Shown here one piece after another: positions 46,740 through 55,512 of a stretch of 64,000 nucleotides of DNA (positions are counted from its first letter, which is position 1; each line of letters begins with the position of its first letter). A model generated the notes under the pieces. That model had not been told where the DNA came from. It did not search any database and saw only the letters and a list, made by a program, of their open reading frames with translations. A program made the position numbers and the translations under genes. The stretch is from Spirochaetes bacterium GWB1_60_80 (GTDB lineage: Bacteria; Spirochaetota; Spirochaetia; Treponematales; UBA12059): positions 1-64,000 of the forward strand of contig MIAR01000012.1 of the NCBI GenBank assembly GCA_001829185.1. The letters are read 5' to 3'.

Positions 46740-48332
46740 TTATTCCTTCTTCCCGGCGGAAACGGCCGGCTGGCCGGGGACGAGCCCGGCGCGGCGCAGG
46801 CGCACGCTGTCGATGTCGTAGCTGAACAGCTCGCGGATGTCGTTGAGGCCCAGGGCCATCAAGGCCATGCGGTCGATGCCGATACCCCAGGCCAGCACCG
46901 GCACGGTGACGCCTAGCGGCTCGGTGACCTCCGGCCGGAAGATGCCGGCGCCGCCCAACTCGAACCAGCCGAGCACCGGATGCTTGATATGCACCTCGAC
47001 CGACGGCTCAGTGAATGGAAAGTAACCAGGCACGTACTTGACTTCCTTGGCGCCGGCTACCTCGACGGCGAACATTTCCAGGAACCCCAGCAGGGTGCGC
47101 AGGGAGACGTCCTCGCCCAGCACGATACCCTCGGTCTGGTAAAAGTCGGACAAGTGGGTGGCGTCGACCTTGTCATAGCGGAAGCAGCGGGCGATGCCGA
47201 AATACTTGCCGGGCACCTCGGCGGTGGGCAGCTGCCGGGCCGACAGGACCGTGCCCTGGCTACGCAGCACCAGCCGCTTGGTAAAGTCGCGGTCGAAGCC
47301 GTAGCGCCAGCCGCGCGAGCCGGTGTTGCCGCCGTTCTCATGCGTGGCGGCCACGCGGGAAAGATAGGGTTCCTCGATGCTCTTGGCGCGCTGCGGGTCG
47401 GCCACGTAATAGACGTCGTGGATGTCGCGGGCGGCGTGGAACTGCGGCATGAACAAGGCGTCGCCGTTCCAGAATTCGGTCTCCACCAGGCCGCCGTCGA
47501 ATTCCTGGAAACCGAGTGAAACCAGCTTGTCCTTGACCGAGTCCAGGAATTGCACGTAGGGATTGTGGCGGCCAGGCAGCAGGCGGGCCGGCCGGCTGCT
47601 GATGTTATAGGTGCGGAAACTGACGTTTTTCCAGCTGCCGGACTCCAGGATATCCTGGGTGATGGCCCCCAGCTCGTCCCCGGAGACGCCTTGGGCGCGC
47701 AGCACGGCCGTCACCTCGGCGGCGGCCGGCAGCAGGCTCCACAGCACGGTTTCGCGATCGGCCACCCGGAAGGGGGCATCGGCCGCGCCGCGCTTCTTGG
47801 CCACCTCGGCCAGCAAGGCCAGCTGCTCGGGTACAAGGCTGGCTTCCTCGAGCAGGCCGCCCTCGGCTTGGGCCCGGGCCAGAATCTGGCGCAGCAATCT
47901 GGAGCGCAGCGCCTTGTGGGCGTCCAGCAGGCTGACCCGCTTCTCGGCGTCCATGGTCACGACGCCTTCCTTGGCCAGCTTGCCGTAGGCGGTACCGGCG
48001 TCCTTCTGCTCCATGCCAATGGCCTGGCAGATAGCCGGCATGGCCAAGGCCCCCTGTTCACGCAACAACTTGACGATGCGCTCCTCGGGGCTACCCTGCT
48101 CCAGCCAGCTAACGCCCAACGGCGTCACCTCGTACACCAGGCGGCTGGAACGGCTAGTCTCGGCGGCCAGCTGCTTGGCGACCAGCCAGGCGAAAGCCTG
48201 ATTGGCTTGTCCTTCAACATACGCCAGTTCGGTTATCAAACGCGCGGCGCTCAACACGTCGCCAGGCGCAAAATACAGCAGCACCTTTATTTCCAGCGGA
48301 TGAAGCCCTCTGAGCAGGGATTGTACTTCCAT
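46740..48332 (-). CDS. pheS: Phenylalanyl-tRNA synthetase alpha subunit, archaeal type
   Basis: 530 residues. ATG 48332 is chosen (MEVQSLLRGLHPLE), with AGGAG eight bases upstream. The N-terminal 230 residues form a winged-helix-type region (LITELAYVEGQANQAFAWLV) typical of archaeal/eukaryotic alpha subunits. The class II catalytic domain carries motif 2-like GKYFGIARCFRYDKVDATHLSDFYQ and motif 3 GIGIDRMALMALGLNDIRE. It is co-transcribed with pheT. The gap of 71 bases to the upstream PPDK_N gene has no clear terminator, so readthrough is likely. Confidence 0.95.
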   Translation of the reverse strand: MEVQSLLRGLHPLEIKVLLYFAPGDVLSAARLITELAYVEGQANQAFAWLVAKQLAAETSRSSRLVYEVTPLGVSWLEQGSPEERIVKLLREQGALAMPAICQAIGMEQKDAGTAYGKLAKEGVVTMDAEKRVSLLDAHKALRSRLLRQILARAQAEGGLLEEASLVPEQLALLAEVAKKRGAADAPFRVADRETVLWSLLPAAAEVTAVLRAQGVSGDELGAITQDILESGSWKNVSFRTYNISSRPARLLPGRHNPYVQFLDSVKDKLVSLGFQEFDGGLVETEFWNGDALFMPQFHAARDIHDVYYVADPQRAKSIEEPYLSRVAATHENGGNTGSRGWRYGFDRDFTKRLVLRSQGTVLSARQLPTAEVPGKYFGIARCFRYDKVDATHLSDFYQTEGIVLGEDVSLRTLLGFLEMFAVEVAGAKEVKYVPGYFPFTEPSVEVHIKHPVLGWFELGGAGIFRPEVTEPLGVTVPVLAWGIGIDRMALMALGLNDIRELFSYDIDSVRLRRAGLVPGQPAVSAGKKE

Positions 48333-48403
48333 GATTGTCACTCCTGAATCGATGCGTCGCGACCGGGCGGACCCTATGCTGGGCCGGGCCACGGGCCGGC
48401 TAG

Positions 48404-51400
48404 TCAGTTACAATAGATATTGTCCGAATTCGTCGCCGGCGTCAATTGCCTGCCAGGCTTTTTAATCAATCCATGACCCTTGAGGCCATCCATCACCACC
48501 TCAACCGGCTTTTCAAGGCGCACATGGACGCAGTAGCGGCCCTTGGACAGCACGGGCAAGTCCCGCAGGGCCGCCCAATCCACGAAGGAGGTCGCCTTGC
48601 CGTGGGCTACCGAAAAGTAACCGATATTCATCGAGGTGACATTATGGAAGAAATGGCTGCCCAAGGATGATTCGACGCTGAAATCAGGCAAGTCGGCTTC
48701 CACGATGGCCTTGACATTGGAAATCTGGGCGAAGCTGACCGGTATGCCCAACCAGCGGTCGCGCGTACCCCAGCGGCCGGGGCCGATCAACACGTATGGC
48801 CGGTTTTCGGCCGTCAGCAAGGCGTTCAGATCGCCCACCTCGGCGGCGATGGCCTCGGTGGCGGCCCGGTCGAAGCGCTCCGGGTCGACGTAGATGATAT
48901 CGGCGATGCCGGCCACGCTGCCATTACCCATACAGCGATCGGTGAGCAGGAGGCAGTCGGCCGGGTCAACCGTGGGCAGGTCAATGTTGACGCGCTCGGC
49001 GTTCTGGATCAGCGGCTTGACCTGTAGTAAGTAGAAAACCGGTTCAGCGGCCGCCATTCCACTGGCTATCGCCGCGCCGCCGGTTACCGCCGGGCCGCCG
49101 GCTGTCACTGCCTCGGCGCAGAAATCGATGGCGAACTCGATCTCCACCGGCACGCCCATACTGCGGGCACAGACATCGAGAACGGCTTCCACCACCTTGG
49201 CGAAGGGAAAAGCCTCGTACTTGAGAATGGGCGCAAAGTCGATCAGGCGCGGCCCGCGCGCTTGGGTACCAGGTTCAAGCCGGTTATCGGCCACGTTCCA
49301 GGTGCTGGCCACCAGCGAAAAGCGCGGGTGCCGCTCGGCTTCGGCGATATCCAGCCGCTCCAGGGTGGCCGTCTCGCCGTCCACCAGGTTGAATTCGTCC
49401 TTCTCCATGTCGATAGCGTAGAACCAGCGCTGAGAACCGCTCATGCGGTGCTCGGTGGCCAACACGTCCACCTTGGGGTACTTAGGCGAAAACTGCCAGC
49501 ACTGGCTGCCGCCCACCACGTAGGTTCCCAGGCCGAGCGCCGCCGTGCACAGGCCATCGGTCGGCTTAAAATAGGAAACCGGATAATAGTTATAGGACTG
49601 GGCGGTGCCCGAGATCAGCGGATAGAACCAGCGCCCCTGCCGGCAGCCGACTACTTCCTGGATGACGATGGCCATGCGTTCCTCGTCGCGCTTGTAGTGG
49701 GCGGCGTTGAAGTAGGCCTGGGCCGACTCGCTGAACAGGCTGGCGTAAACCAGTTTGATGGCGTCGCGCAGCTGGCGGACCCGTACTTCCAGGTCGGGAT
49801 GGGCATTAGGCAAGAGATAGGTCTCGTAGACGCCGGAGAACGGCACCATCAGCATGTCCTCAAACAGGCCGGAAGAACGCACCGCCAGCGGCCGGTGGCA
49901 TTGGCGCAGGAAATCGCGCAGCCGGTCAATCAGGTCGGCGTCCAGCAGCTTGTCCACGAAGCCGTGGCGCAAGTCGACGCCTTCTGGATGGCGGGCCAGG
50001 CTCCACAGCTGGTTAAGGTCCATAAAGCGCTCGAATTCATCGATGCCGATGAACAAGGTGTAGGGCAGCTGGATATCCATGCCCACTTGCCGGCGAGGAA
50101 AGGCTAGGTTGTCGATCAGGCTCTTGATGAAGGCCAGGCCACGGCCCTTGCCGCCAACCGAGCCATTGCCCAGCCGTCCCATGCCGCGGCCGCCGCGTGG
50201 CAGCCCCATGTCCGGAATCAAGCCTCGGCCCTTGGATTGCTCCAAGTCGTCCAGCGTGCGCCGGATGAAGTCGCGCAAGGCGGCGTGGTCCGGAAAGTCG
50301 TCGGGCATGTAGTTGCGGATGATGCGGGCGAAGCGCACCTCGCCGCGAGCCATCAGCCAGGCCGAGAAATGGTTGCGCGAGGCATGGTAGAGCAGGCTAT
50401 CGGCCGGCACCCAGGTCAGGTACTCCTCGAACTCGGCCATGGTTCGGGCCCGCGCCAGCTCGGTGCCGCTCTCGTTGCGGAAGATGAAAGGCCCAAAGCC
50501 CAGATGGGCCAGGCAGAAGCCGGACAACTCCATAAAGATAGTATCGGAATTCTTGTCCAGGAAGGCCGCTCCCATCTGGTAGGCGCGCTGCCGGTTGACC
50601 GACTCGCTGGACTGGATGAGGACCGGCAGGTCGGGCAGGCGCCCCTTGGCCATCTCCAGGAAGCGGAAACCGGCCTCGGCGTCCTCCTGTCCGCCGCGCG
50701 GGAAGCGCACGTCGCTGATCACCGTCAGCAGGTTGGACTGGTACTGGTCGAACAGGACCTGGCCTTCTTCATAGTTGGTGGCCAGCAAGATCTTCGGCCG
50801 GCCACGCATGCGCAGGATCTTGGTGGCCTCCACCTGGCTCTCGTCCTCAATCAGCTGCTGGGTCTGGCGCATCAGCACCGAGTACAGCAGCGGCAGGTAG
50901 CGCGAGTAGTAGCGGACCGAATCCTCGATGAGCAGAATGACGCGCACCATGCCCACGCGGGCATCGTTGTCGACGTTGAGCATGTCCTCGACGTATTTGA
51001 TCATGCCGACGAAGAGCTTCGAGTAGCCGTTCCAGACAAACACCCGGTCAATGTTTTGGAAACTGGCCGGGCAGCGGCCGCCGGCGCCGGTCAGGCTGGC
51101 GTTGTTCATGGCCAGCAACAGCACCGGAATGCCGGGCCGGGCTTCGCGAATGGCGGCTGCCGTGGCCAGCGGCTGGTCGTAGTCCAGGCCGGCCATCAGG
51201 ATGACCAGGTCGAATTCGGTTTCGCGGCACTGGGCCACGGCCGATTCCGGCGTATAGGCGCTGGTGACGCGCGGCGCCGTGCTCAAGTTGAGCTTGTAGT
51301 ACTCGCCGTAAATGCGCTCCGACAGCGCCCCGTCGCGTTCCAGGATGAAGGCGTCGTACAGGCTGGCTACCAGGAGTACTTCACGCACCCGGTAGCGCAT

Positions 51401-51469
51401 CAAGTCGTGGAAAACATTGCGTTCGCGCCGCTCGCGGTCGTAGGAATCTACCAACTCGTTGAAATACAT
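48404..51469 (-). CDS. PPDK_N-domain protein with two receiver-like N-terminal domains
   Basis: 1021 residues. The first about 330 residues contain two CheY-like folds: one ends with FDLVILMAGLDYDQP, and the second has ILLIEDSVRYYSRYLPLL (acid pair) and a C-terminal ALIQSSES-like part. Residues about 430-760 hold the pyruvate-phosphate dikinase nucleotide-binding domain (GGKGRGLAFIK, RSSGLFEDMLMVPFSGVYETYL), then FKPTDGLCTAALGLGTYVVGG. No phospho-His swivel or PEP-binding barrel is seen, so it is not a full PEP synthase. A Gly/Ala-rich insert lies near residue 800. It is leaderless. Role: probably a phosphoryl-transfer or nucleotide-sensing regulator. Confidence 0.82.
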   Translation of the reverse strand: MYFNELVDSYDRERRERNVFHDLMRYRVREVLLVASLYDAFILERDGALSERIYGEYYKLNLSTAPRVTSAYTPESAVAQCRETEFDLVILMAGLDYDQPLATAAAIREARPGIPVLLLAMNNASLTGAGGRCPASFQNIDRVFVWNGYSKLFVGMIKYVEDMLNVDNDARVGMVRVILLIEDSVRYYSRYLPLLYSVLMRQTQQLIEDESQVEATKILRMRGRPKILLATNYEEGQVLFDQYQSNLLTVISDVRFPRGGQEDAEAGFRFLEMAKGRLPDLPVLIQSSESVNRQRAYQMGAAFLDKNSDTIFMELSGFCLAHLGFGPFIFRNESGTELARARTMAEFEEYLTWVPADSLLYHASRNHFSAWLMARGEVRFARIIRNYMPDDFPDHAALRDFIRRTLDDLEQSKGRGLIPDMGLPRGGRGMGRLGNGSVGGKGRGLAFIKSLIDNLAFPRRQVGMDIQLPYTLFIGIDEFERFMDLNQLWSLARHPEGVDLRHGFVDKLLDADLIDRLRDFLRQCHRPLAVRSSGLFEDMLMVPFSGVYETYLLPNAHPDLEVRVRQLRDAIKLVYASLFSESAQAYFNAAHYKRDEERMAIVIQEVVGCRQGRWFYPLISGTAQSYNYYPVSYFKPTDGLCTAALGLGTYVVGGSQCWQFSPKYPKVDVLATEHRMSGSQRWFYAIDMEKDEFNLVDGETATLERLDIAEAERHPRFSLVASTWNVADNRLEPGTQARGPRLIDFAPILKYEAFPFAKVVEAVLDVCARSMGVPVEIEFAIDFCAEAVTAGGPAVTGGAAIASGMAAAEPVFYLLQVKPLIQNAERVNIDLPTVDPADCLLLTDRCMGNGSVAGIADIIYVDPERFDRAATEAIAAEVGDLNALLTAENRPYVLIGPGRWGTRDRWLGIPVSFAQISNVKAIVEADLPDFSVESSLGSHFFHNVTSMNIGYFSVAHGKATSFVDWAALRDLPVLSKGRYCVHVRLEKPVEVVMDGLKGHGLIKKPGRQLTPATNSDNIYCN

Positions 51470-51475
51470 GCCGTT

Positions 51476-51504
51476 ATTGTAGCGGCCGGCAAGGTGGCTG
51501 GCAA
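51476..51504 (-). promoter_or_regulatory. Promoter abutting the PPDK_N gene start (leaderless)
   Basis: TTGCCA (51499-51504) is 17 bases from TACAAT (51476-51481) on the minus strand. Only six bases separate it from ATG 51469, so transcription should begin at the ATG itself. No Shine-Dalgarno is present. It may also feed pheS, pheT and yifB downstream. Confidence 0.78.
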
Positions 51505-51563
51505 GGCCGGGGCGACGTCAGGCCGAGCCGCCGAGGCAAGGTCAAACCATGCCGCCGCCCGGC

Positions 51564-52859
51564 TCAGCCTCCTGGTGGTGGGGCGGGTTCAAGGCTGACG
51601 AACTGGTCGATGGCCAGGCGGAGCTGATACAGGTTGGGACCGCCGGCTGGTGTTGGCTGGTCGACTGAATCGGAATTCCCAGGCAGGCTCGACCAGTCGA
51701 CCTCGACGGCCGGAGTTCCGAAAAAGCGGTCGCCGGCCAGATTGCCCAGCAGACGCTCCACCAAGCGGGTTGCGCCATCGCTATCCAGGCCGCTGCCTCC
51801 CGGGCCGACCAGCAAGTACCAGCGACCCGCCGTCCGGCACACGTCAAGCCAGGCGTCTTGCGCCAATTCGCCCAAATTTTCCAGCACCTCGTCTACCAGC
51901 AAGGCCAGCACCGTGGCGGCCTGCGGCGTGCAGCCGAGCCTGGAATCGAGCGAGCGGACCACGCAGCGCTGAGCCCGGCCGCTAACGCTGTCCAGCCGAC
52001 AAATCACCAGTGATTCAAACAGGCGGGTCAGATCGATGCGGCCGCTGGCGGTAGTCTCCAGGAACAGCTCGTTGACGGTGGCCAGCACCTGCAGCCGACG
52101 CTGGACGGTGGCCAAGGACACTTGGCCGGCCGGCCTCCCGGCCGTTGAGTCGCCGCAGGACACGTCGCCATCCAGGCCAAGCAGGCTGGAAACCAGCTGG
52201 AGGTTGTTTTTGACGCGGTGGTTAAGCTCGCGTAACAACTCGTCCTTGTGCTCCAGAACCGTCGATAGTTCAGCCTGGAAGCGGCGGCTGTCGGCCAGCT
52301 CGGAAGCCAGGCACTCGGCCAGGACGGTCTGCTCCTGGTACGACTGACGCATACTAGCCAACAGACGATGGATCAGGAAAACCAGTATCAGCGACACCAA
52401 AAGCAGATTGGAGGATATGATGACCACGGACAGCACCGCATAGCCATGGTTCAGCCAACCGCGATCGATACAGTAGGCATACACCGCCAGCGTGGCTACA
52501 GCCAACGCCAGCTGCAGTACCACCAGGCGCCGGCGCATGAACAAGGCCGAAAGAACGATGGCGCAGCTGAACCAGATATAACCGGCGCCATTCGGCCCGG
52601 TCAGGAAGAGCACCACCGCCCCCACCGCGAAACTGAAAAAAACCAGCGCTGAAATGCGCAGGCCATCGGGCAGTCTTGGCCAGAAAGCCAGACCGGCTAT
52701 GGCCAGATACACCGCGCTATCCACCACCGCGATAAGATACAAGCCGCCAGAGACGGCCGCGATCATGCTGGGTACATAGGCAATGCCGCCGACGATTACC
52801 AGGAAGCGCAGCAGTTGGTCGAGAATCAGTGTCTTTTCTTTCAGCAGGCGATCATTCAT
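51564..52859 (-). CDS. Sensor histidine kinase, HisKA_2 type with degenerate ATPase
   Basis: 431 residues. Residues 15-175 hold about six membrane segments (LVIVGGIAYVPSMIAAVSGG, then ALVFFSFAVGAVVLFL). A coiled linker leads to the HisKA_2 motif ELNHRVKNNLQLVSSLLGL, with His214. The C-terminal ATPase region is poor: the N-box may be VDEVLENLGE, a G-rich LVGPGGSGLD is the only glycine loop, and no G2 box is clear. It could be inactive as a kinase, or a strongly diverged one. AGGAG lies about 11 bases before ATG 52859. No response regulator is adjacent. Signal unknown. Confidence 0.74.
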   Translation of the reverse strand: MNDRLLKEKTLILDQLLRFLVIVGGIAYVPSMIAAVSGGLYLIAVVDSAVYLAIAGLAFWPRLPDGLRISALVFFSFAVGAVVLFLTGPNGAGYIWFSCAIVLSALFMRRRLVVLQLALAVATLAVYAYCIDRGWLNHGYAVLSVVIISSNLLLVSLILVFLIHRLLASMRQSYQEQTVLAECLASELADSRRFQAELSTVLEHKDELLRELNHRVKNNLQLVSSLLGLDGDVSCGDSTAGRPAGQVSLATVQRRLQVLATVNELFLETTASGRIDLTRLFESLVICRLDSVSGRAQRCVVRSLDSRLGCTPQAATVLALLVDEVLENLGELAQDAWLDVCRTAGRWYLLVGPGGSGLDSDGATRLVERLLGNLAGDRFFGTPAVEVDWSSLPGNSDSVDQPTPAGGPNLYQLRLAIDQFVSLEPAPPPGG

Positions 52860-52913
52860 ATATCCCGCGTCTCCTGACCGCGCTCCAGCCTACCTGGCAG
52901 ATGACCCAGCCGA

Positions 52914-52943
52914 TGGCGCCGCCACTCGTGGCGCCGCCACTCG
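52914..52943. repeat. 15-bp tandem duplication in a divergent intergenic region
   Basis: The unit TGGCGCCGCCACTCG occurs twice in a row (52914-52928, 52929-52943) between the kinase and pepD genes. The surrounding 273-base gap otherwise shows only a pepD promoter candidate and AT-rich stretches. Confidence 0.9.
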
Positions 52944-53073
52944 TCCCATAAGTCTGGCGCATCGACTGGCCTTTTACAAGAGCCGAAACACAACGGACGA
53001 AATTTCCGGAACGCAGCAGACGGAATTTGCGGCCAGTCGGCCGTTTCCTAACGGTTTTTTCGGGGCTATAGCC

Positions 53074-53103
53074 TTGTTTTTCCCGATAATGGAGTTGTAC
53101 ACT
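53074..53103 (+). promoter_or_regulatory. Candidate promoter of pepD
   Basis: TTGTTT (53074-53079) is 18 bases from TACACT (53098-53103). The leader of about 23 bases ends with AGGGAG before ATG 53133. Confidence 0.5.
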
Positions 53104-53132
53104 TGCACAAACCGCTACGCCAGGGAGCAATC

Positions 53133-54599
53133 ATGAATCCGGAACAGCTTGAGCCCAAAAACCTCTGGAAGAATTTCTTCGCCCTGTGCGCCATCCCCCA
53201 CCCCTCACACCACGAGGCTGCCCTCAGTAGCTGGCTGCACCAGCAGGCCAAGGCGCTGGGGCTGGACAGCCGGCAGGATATCGTCGGCAACGTCATCGTC
53301 CGTAAACCGGCCAGCCCGGGCTTCGCCAACCGTCCCGGCATCATCCTGCAAGCCCACATGGACATGGTCCCTCAGGCTAGATCCGACAGCGGCCACAATT
53401 TTGCCAAGGACCCGATACAGCCTCGCCTGCATCCGGACAAGCCGGAGTGGCTGATGGCCAGCGGCACCACCCTGGGCGCGGACGACGGCATCGGCGTGGC
53501 CGCCATGCTCTGCTTTATGGAAGACAACACGCTGGAGCACGGCCCGCTGGAATTCCTGTTCACCGTCAACGAGGAGGACGGCATGACCGGCGCCATGGCC
53601 ATCTCCAGCACCGCCCTGCATGGCAAATACCTCCTGAACCTGGACTGGGAGGACATGGACGAATTCTCGATCGGCTGCGGCGGCACCATCCGCACCCAAG
53701 CCATCCTGCACTTGCACAGCCTACCGGTAGAAGAGGGCTGGCAGTGGTTCACGGTCCGAGTAGAAGGCCTGGTCGGCGGCCACTCCGGCATCGACATCAA
53801 CCGCGGCCGGGGCCATGCCGGCAACCTGCTCTGCCGCCTGCTGGAAGTCGCGCCTGGCGACTACACCATCGGCGACATGGCCTCGGGCGACGCCGCCAGC
53901 GCCATCCCGCGCGAAGCCGAGGCTCGCGTCGGCGTGCCGCCCTTCGAGACCGCCGCCTGGCAGCAAGCCTTGCGCCTGGAAGCCCAATACATCGCCGGCG
54001 AGCTAGACGATAGCGACCCGGGCTTCAACCTAGTCATCCAGCCCACCGACGCCCCGGCACAAGCCATCGACGCCGAAGAGAGCCGGATGTTCGTCAACCT
54101 GATCCAATCGCTGCCCAACGGCCTTCTGGCCATGGAAACCGACATTGCCAACGCCGTCCGTACCTCCAGCAATCTGGGCATCCTCAAGCTTAGCAACGAA
54201 GGCCCCGGCGCCATCTTCCTGGAAACGCTGTGCATGGTCCGCTCATCCAGCGACATCGAAAAGGAAGGGGTGGCCAACGAGATCGACGATATCCTGTTCA
54301 AGGCCGGCGCCACCACCAAACGCACCGTCAACTCGCCAGCCTGGACGCCGGAACCGCGCAGCGCCCTCTTGGCCACCGCCAGCCACTGCTACCAGAACAT
54401 CTTTGGCAAGCTGCCAGTGATCACCGCCACCCACGCCGCACTAGAGTGCAGCCTCTTCCGGCCGGTCTATCCGCACTGGGAGATGCTGTCCATCGGCCCG
54501 ACCATCCGCAACCCGCACTCGCCGGACGAGATGGTCAGCGTCGAGTCGGTCGCCCAGTTCTGGCACTTCCTGGTGGCCCTGGTTAAGGAAATCCGTTAG
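53133..54599 (+). CDS. pepD: Aminoacyl-histidine dipeptidase (PepD, M20)
   Basis: Zinc-dependent dipeptidase of 488 residues that cleaves Xaa-His and other dipeptides. Conserved ligands are in QAHMDMVPQA (His, Asp), TLGADDGIG (bridging Asp), NEEDGMTGA (catalytic Glu and ligand) and ATHAALECSLF (final His and Glu). The M20 dimerisation domain occupies the middle (about 205-390). ATG 53133 is chosen, with AGGGAG upstream. An upstream TTG in frame lacks a binding site. It is cytoplasmic, consistent with growth on peptides or amino acids, as is the ornithine cluster. Confidence 0.93.
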   Translation: MNPEQLEPKNLWKNFFALCAIPHPSHHEAALSSWLHQQAKALGLDSRQDIVGNVIVRKPASPGFANRPGIILQAHMDMVPQARSDSGHNFAKDPIQPRLHPDKPEWLMASGTTLGADDGIGVAAMLCFMEDNTLEHGPLEFLFTVNEEDGMTGAMAISSTALHGKYLLNLDWEDMDEFSIGCGGTIRTQAILHLHSLPVEEGWQWFTVRVEGLVGGHSGIDINRGRGHAGNLLCRLLEVAPGDYTIGDMASGDAASAIPREAEARVGVPPFETAAWQQALRLEAQYIAGELDDSDPGFNLVIQPTDAPAQAIDAEESRMFVNLIQSLPNGLLAMETDIANAVRTSSNLGILKLSNEGPGAIFLETLCMVRSSSDIEKEGVANEIDDILFKAGATTKRTVNSPAWTPEPRSALLATASHCYQNIFGKLPVITATHAALECSLFRPVYPHWEMLSIGPTIRNPHSPDEMVSVESVAQFWHFLVALVKEIR

Positions 54600-54607
54600 C
54601 CAGGCAC

Positions 54608-54637
54608 TTGCCACAAACGCCGCGAAAAGGCTATTTT
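54608..54637 (+). promoter_or_regulatory. Promoter abutting the plsC-like start (leaderless)
   Basis: TTGCCA (54608-54613) is 18 bases from TATTTT (54632-54637), and seven bases then reach ATG 54645. No Shine-Dalgarno is present. The -35 box lies nine bases after the pepD stop. Confidence 0.72.
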
Positions 54638-54644
54638 CAGGCTC

Positions 54645-55427
54645 ATGATTCGAACTATACTATTCTTCGTCTATTTCTGGCTGTCGGTGCTCTTCGTGAC
54701 GCCGCTCGGCTTTGTCCTGCTGGTGCTCGACTGGCTGCAGCTCCAATTCCTGACCCGGCCGCTGATCAGCCTGGTGGCGCGCTGGTGGGCTAAGTCGATC
54801 ATCCTGGCCTCCGGCACCAAAACAGTGGTGCGTGGCCTGGAGAACATCCCCCAGGACAAGGCCCTGGTCTTCGTCTCCAACCACCAGGGCGATATGGACT
54901 TCGTGATGATGCTGGCCTACCTGCCGCGCACCGTCGGCTTCATCATCAAGAGCCAGGCCCTCTTCCTGCCCTTCATCAACATCTGGATTGCGGCCCTGGG
55001 CTCGGTGTTCCTGAACCGCGATAGCCTGGCTAAAGGCAAGCGCTCCATCGACATCGGCGCGCGTAAAATCAAGAACGGCCGCGCCCTGTGCATCTACCCG
55101 GAAGGCACGCGCAGCCGCGGCAGCCAGCTGGGCAGCTTCCGCAAGGGCAGCTTCAAGCTGGCCACCCTGTCCGGCGCCAGTATCGTACCGGTGACGGTCA
55201 ACGGCTCCTGGCTGACCTGGGAAGCGCATAAACGCATCGAGTCGGCCACCATCGAGTTCACCGTCCACCCACCCATTCCCACCGCCGGACTGGAAGCCGA
55301 CGCCCGCCGCGCCTTGCCGGAACGGGTGCGGGAGGCCATCCTGTCGGCCCTGCCGCCTCAGGCGCAACCCCAGACGCCGGCCGTATCAGCCGCGCCGGTA
55401 GCGCTAGCGCCAAGCGCCTTGGATTGA
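54645..55427 (+). CDS. 1-acyl-sn-glycerol-3-phosphate acyltransferase (PlsC-like)
   Basis: 260 residues with an N-terminal membrane helix (about 5-30). The acyltransferase motifs NHQGDMDF (H-x4-D), FLNRDS and YPEGTRSRG are intact, as is VPVTVNGSW. It makes phosphatidate from lysophosphatidate with acyl-ACP or acyl-CoA at the inner membrane. It is probably leaderless: the promoter ends seven bases before the ATG. The C-terminal 20 residues are Ala/Pro-rich. The following gene encodes an upstream-step acyltransferase, so the pair could provide both acylations of phospholipid synthesis. Confidence 0.88.
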   Translation: MIRTILFFVYFWLSVLFVTPLGFVLLVLDWLQLQFLTRPLISLVARWWAKSIILASGTKTVVRGLENIPQDKALVFVSNHQGDMDFVMMLAYLPRTVGFIIKSQALFLPFINIWIAALGSVFLNRDSLAKGKRSIDIGARKIKNGRALCIYPEGTRSRGSQLGSFRKGSFKLATLSGASIVPVTVNGSWLTWEAHKRIESATIEFTVHPPIPTAGLEADARRALPERVREAILSALPPQAQPQTPAVSAAPVALAPSALD

Positions 55428-55452
55428 CAGCCTAAAAGCCCCAGCCTATACT
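55424..55452 (+). promoter_or_regulatory. Near-consensus promoter of the GPAT-like gene
   Basis: The perfect TTGACA (55424-55429) overlaps the plsC stop codon and is 17 bases from TATACT (55447-55452). It gives a leader of about 54 bases before ATG 55513. Confidence 0.85.
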
Positions 55453-55462
55453 CTAACACGTT

Positions 55463-55500
55463 GCCGACGAGCGGACAGAGCGCCGTCGGCCGGCCTTTTT
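55463..55500 (+). terminator. Hairpin with T run in the GPAT leader (possible attenuator)
   Basis: GCCGACG (55463-55469) pairs with CGTCGGC (55484-55490), followed by CGGCC and five T (55496-55500). It lies downstream of the predicted start of transcription and upstream of GGGAGG, so it may attenuate expression. Confidence 0.62.
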
Positions 55501-55512
55501 CAGGGAGGAACA

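Noticed and set aside
50237-51598. A 453-codon plus-strand open frame opposite the PPDK_N gene
   Set aside because: It is a shadow frame. The minus strand shows a clear multi-domain protein and promoter.
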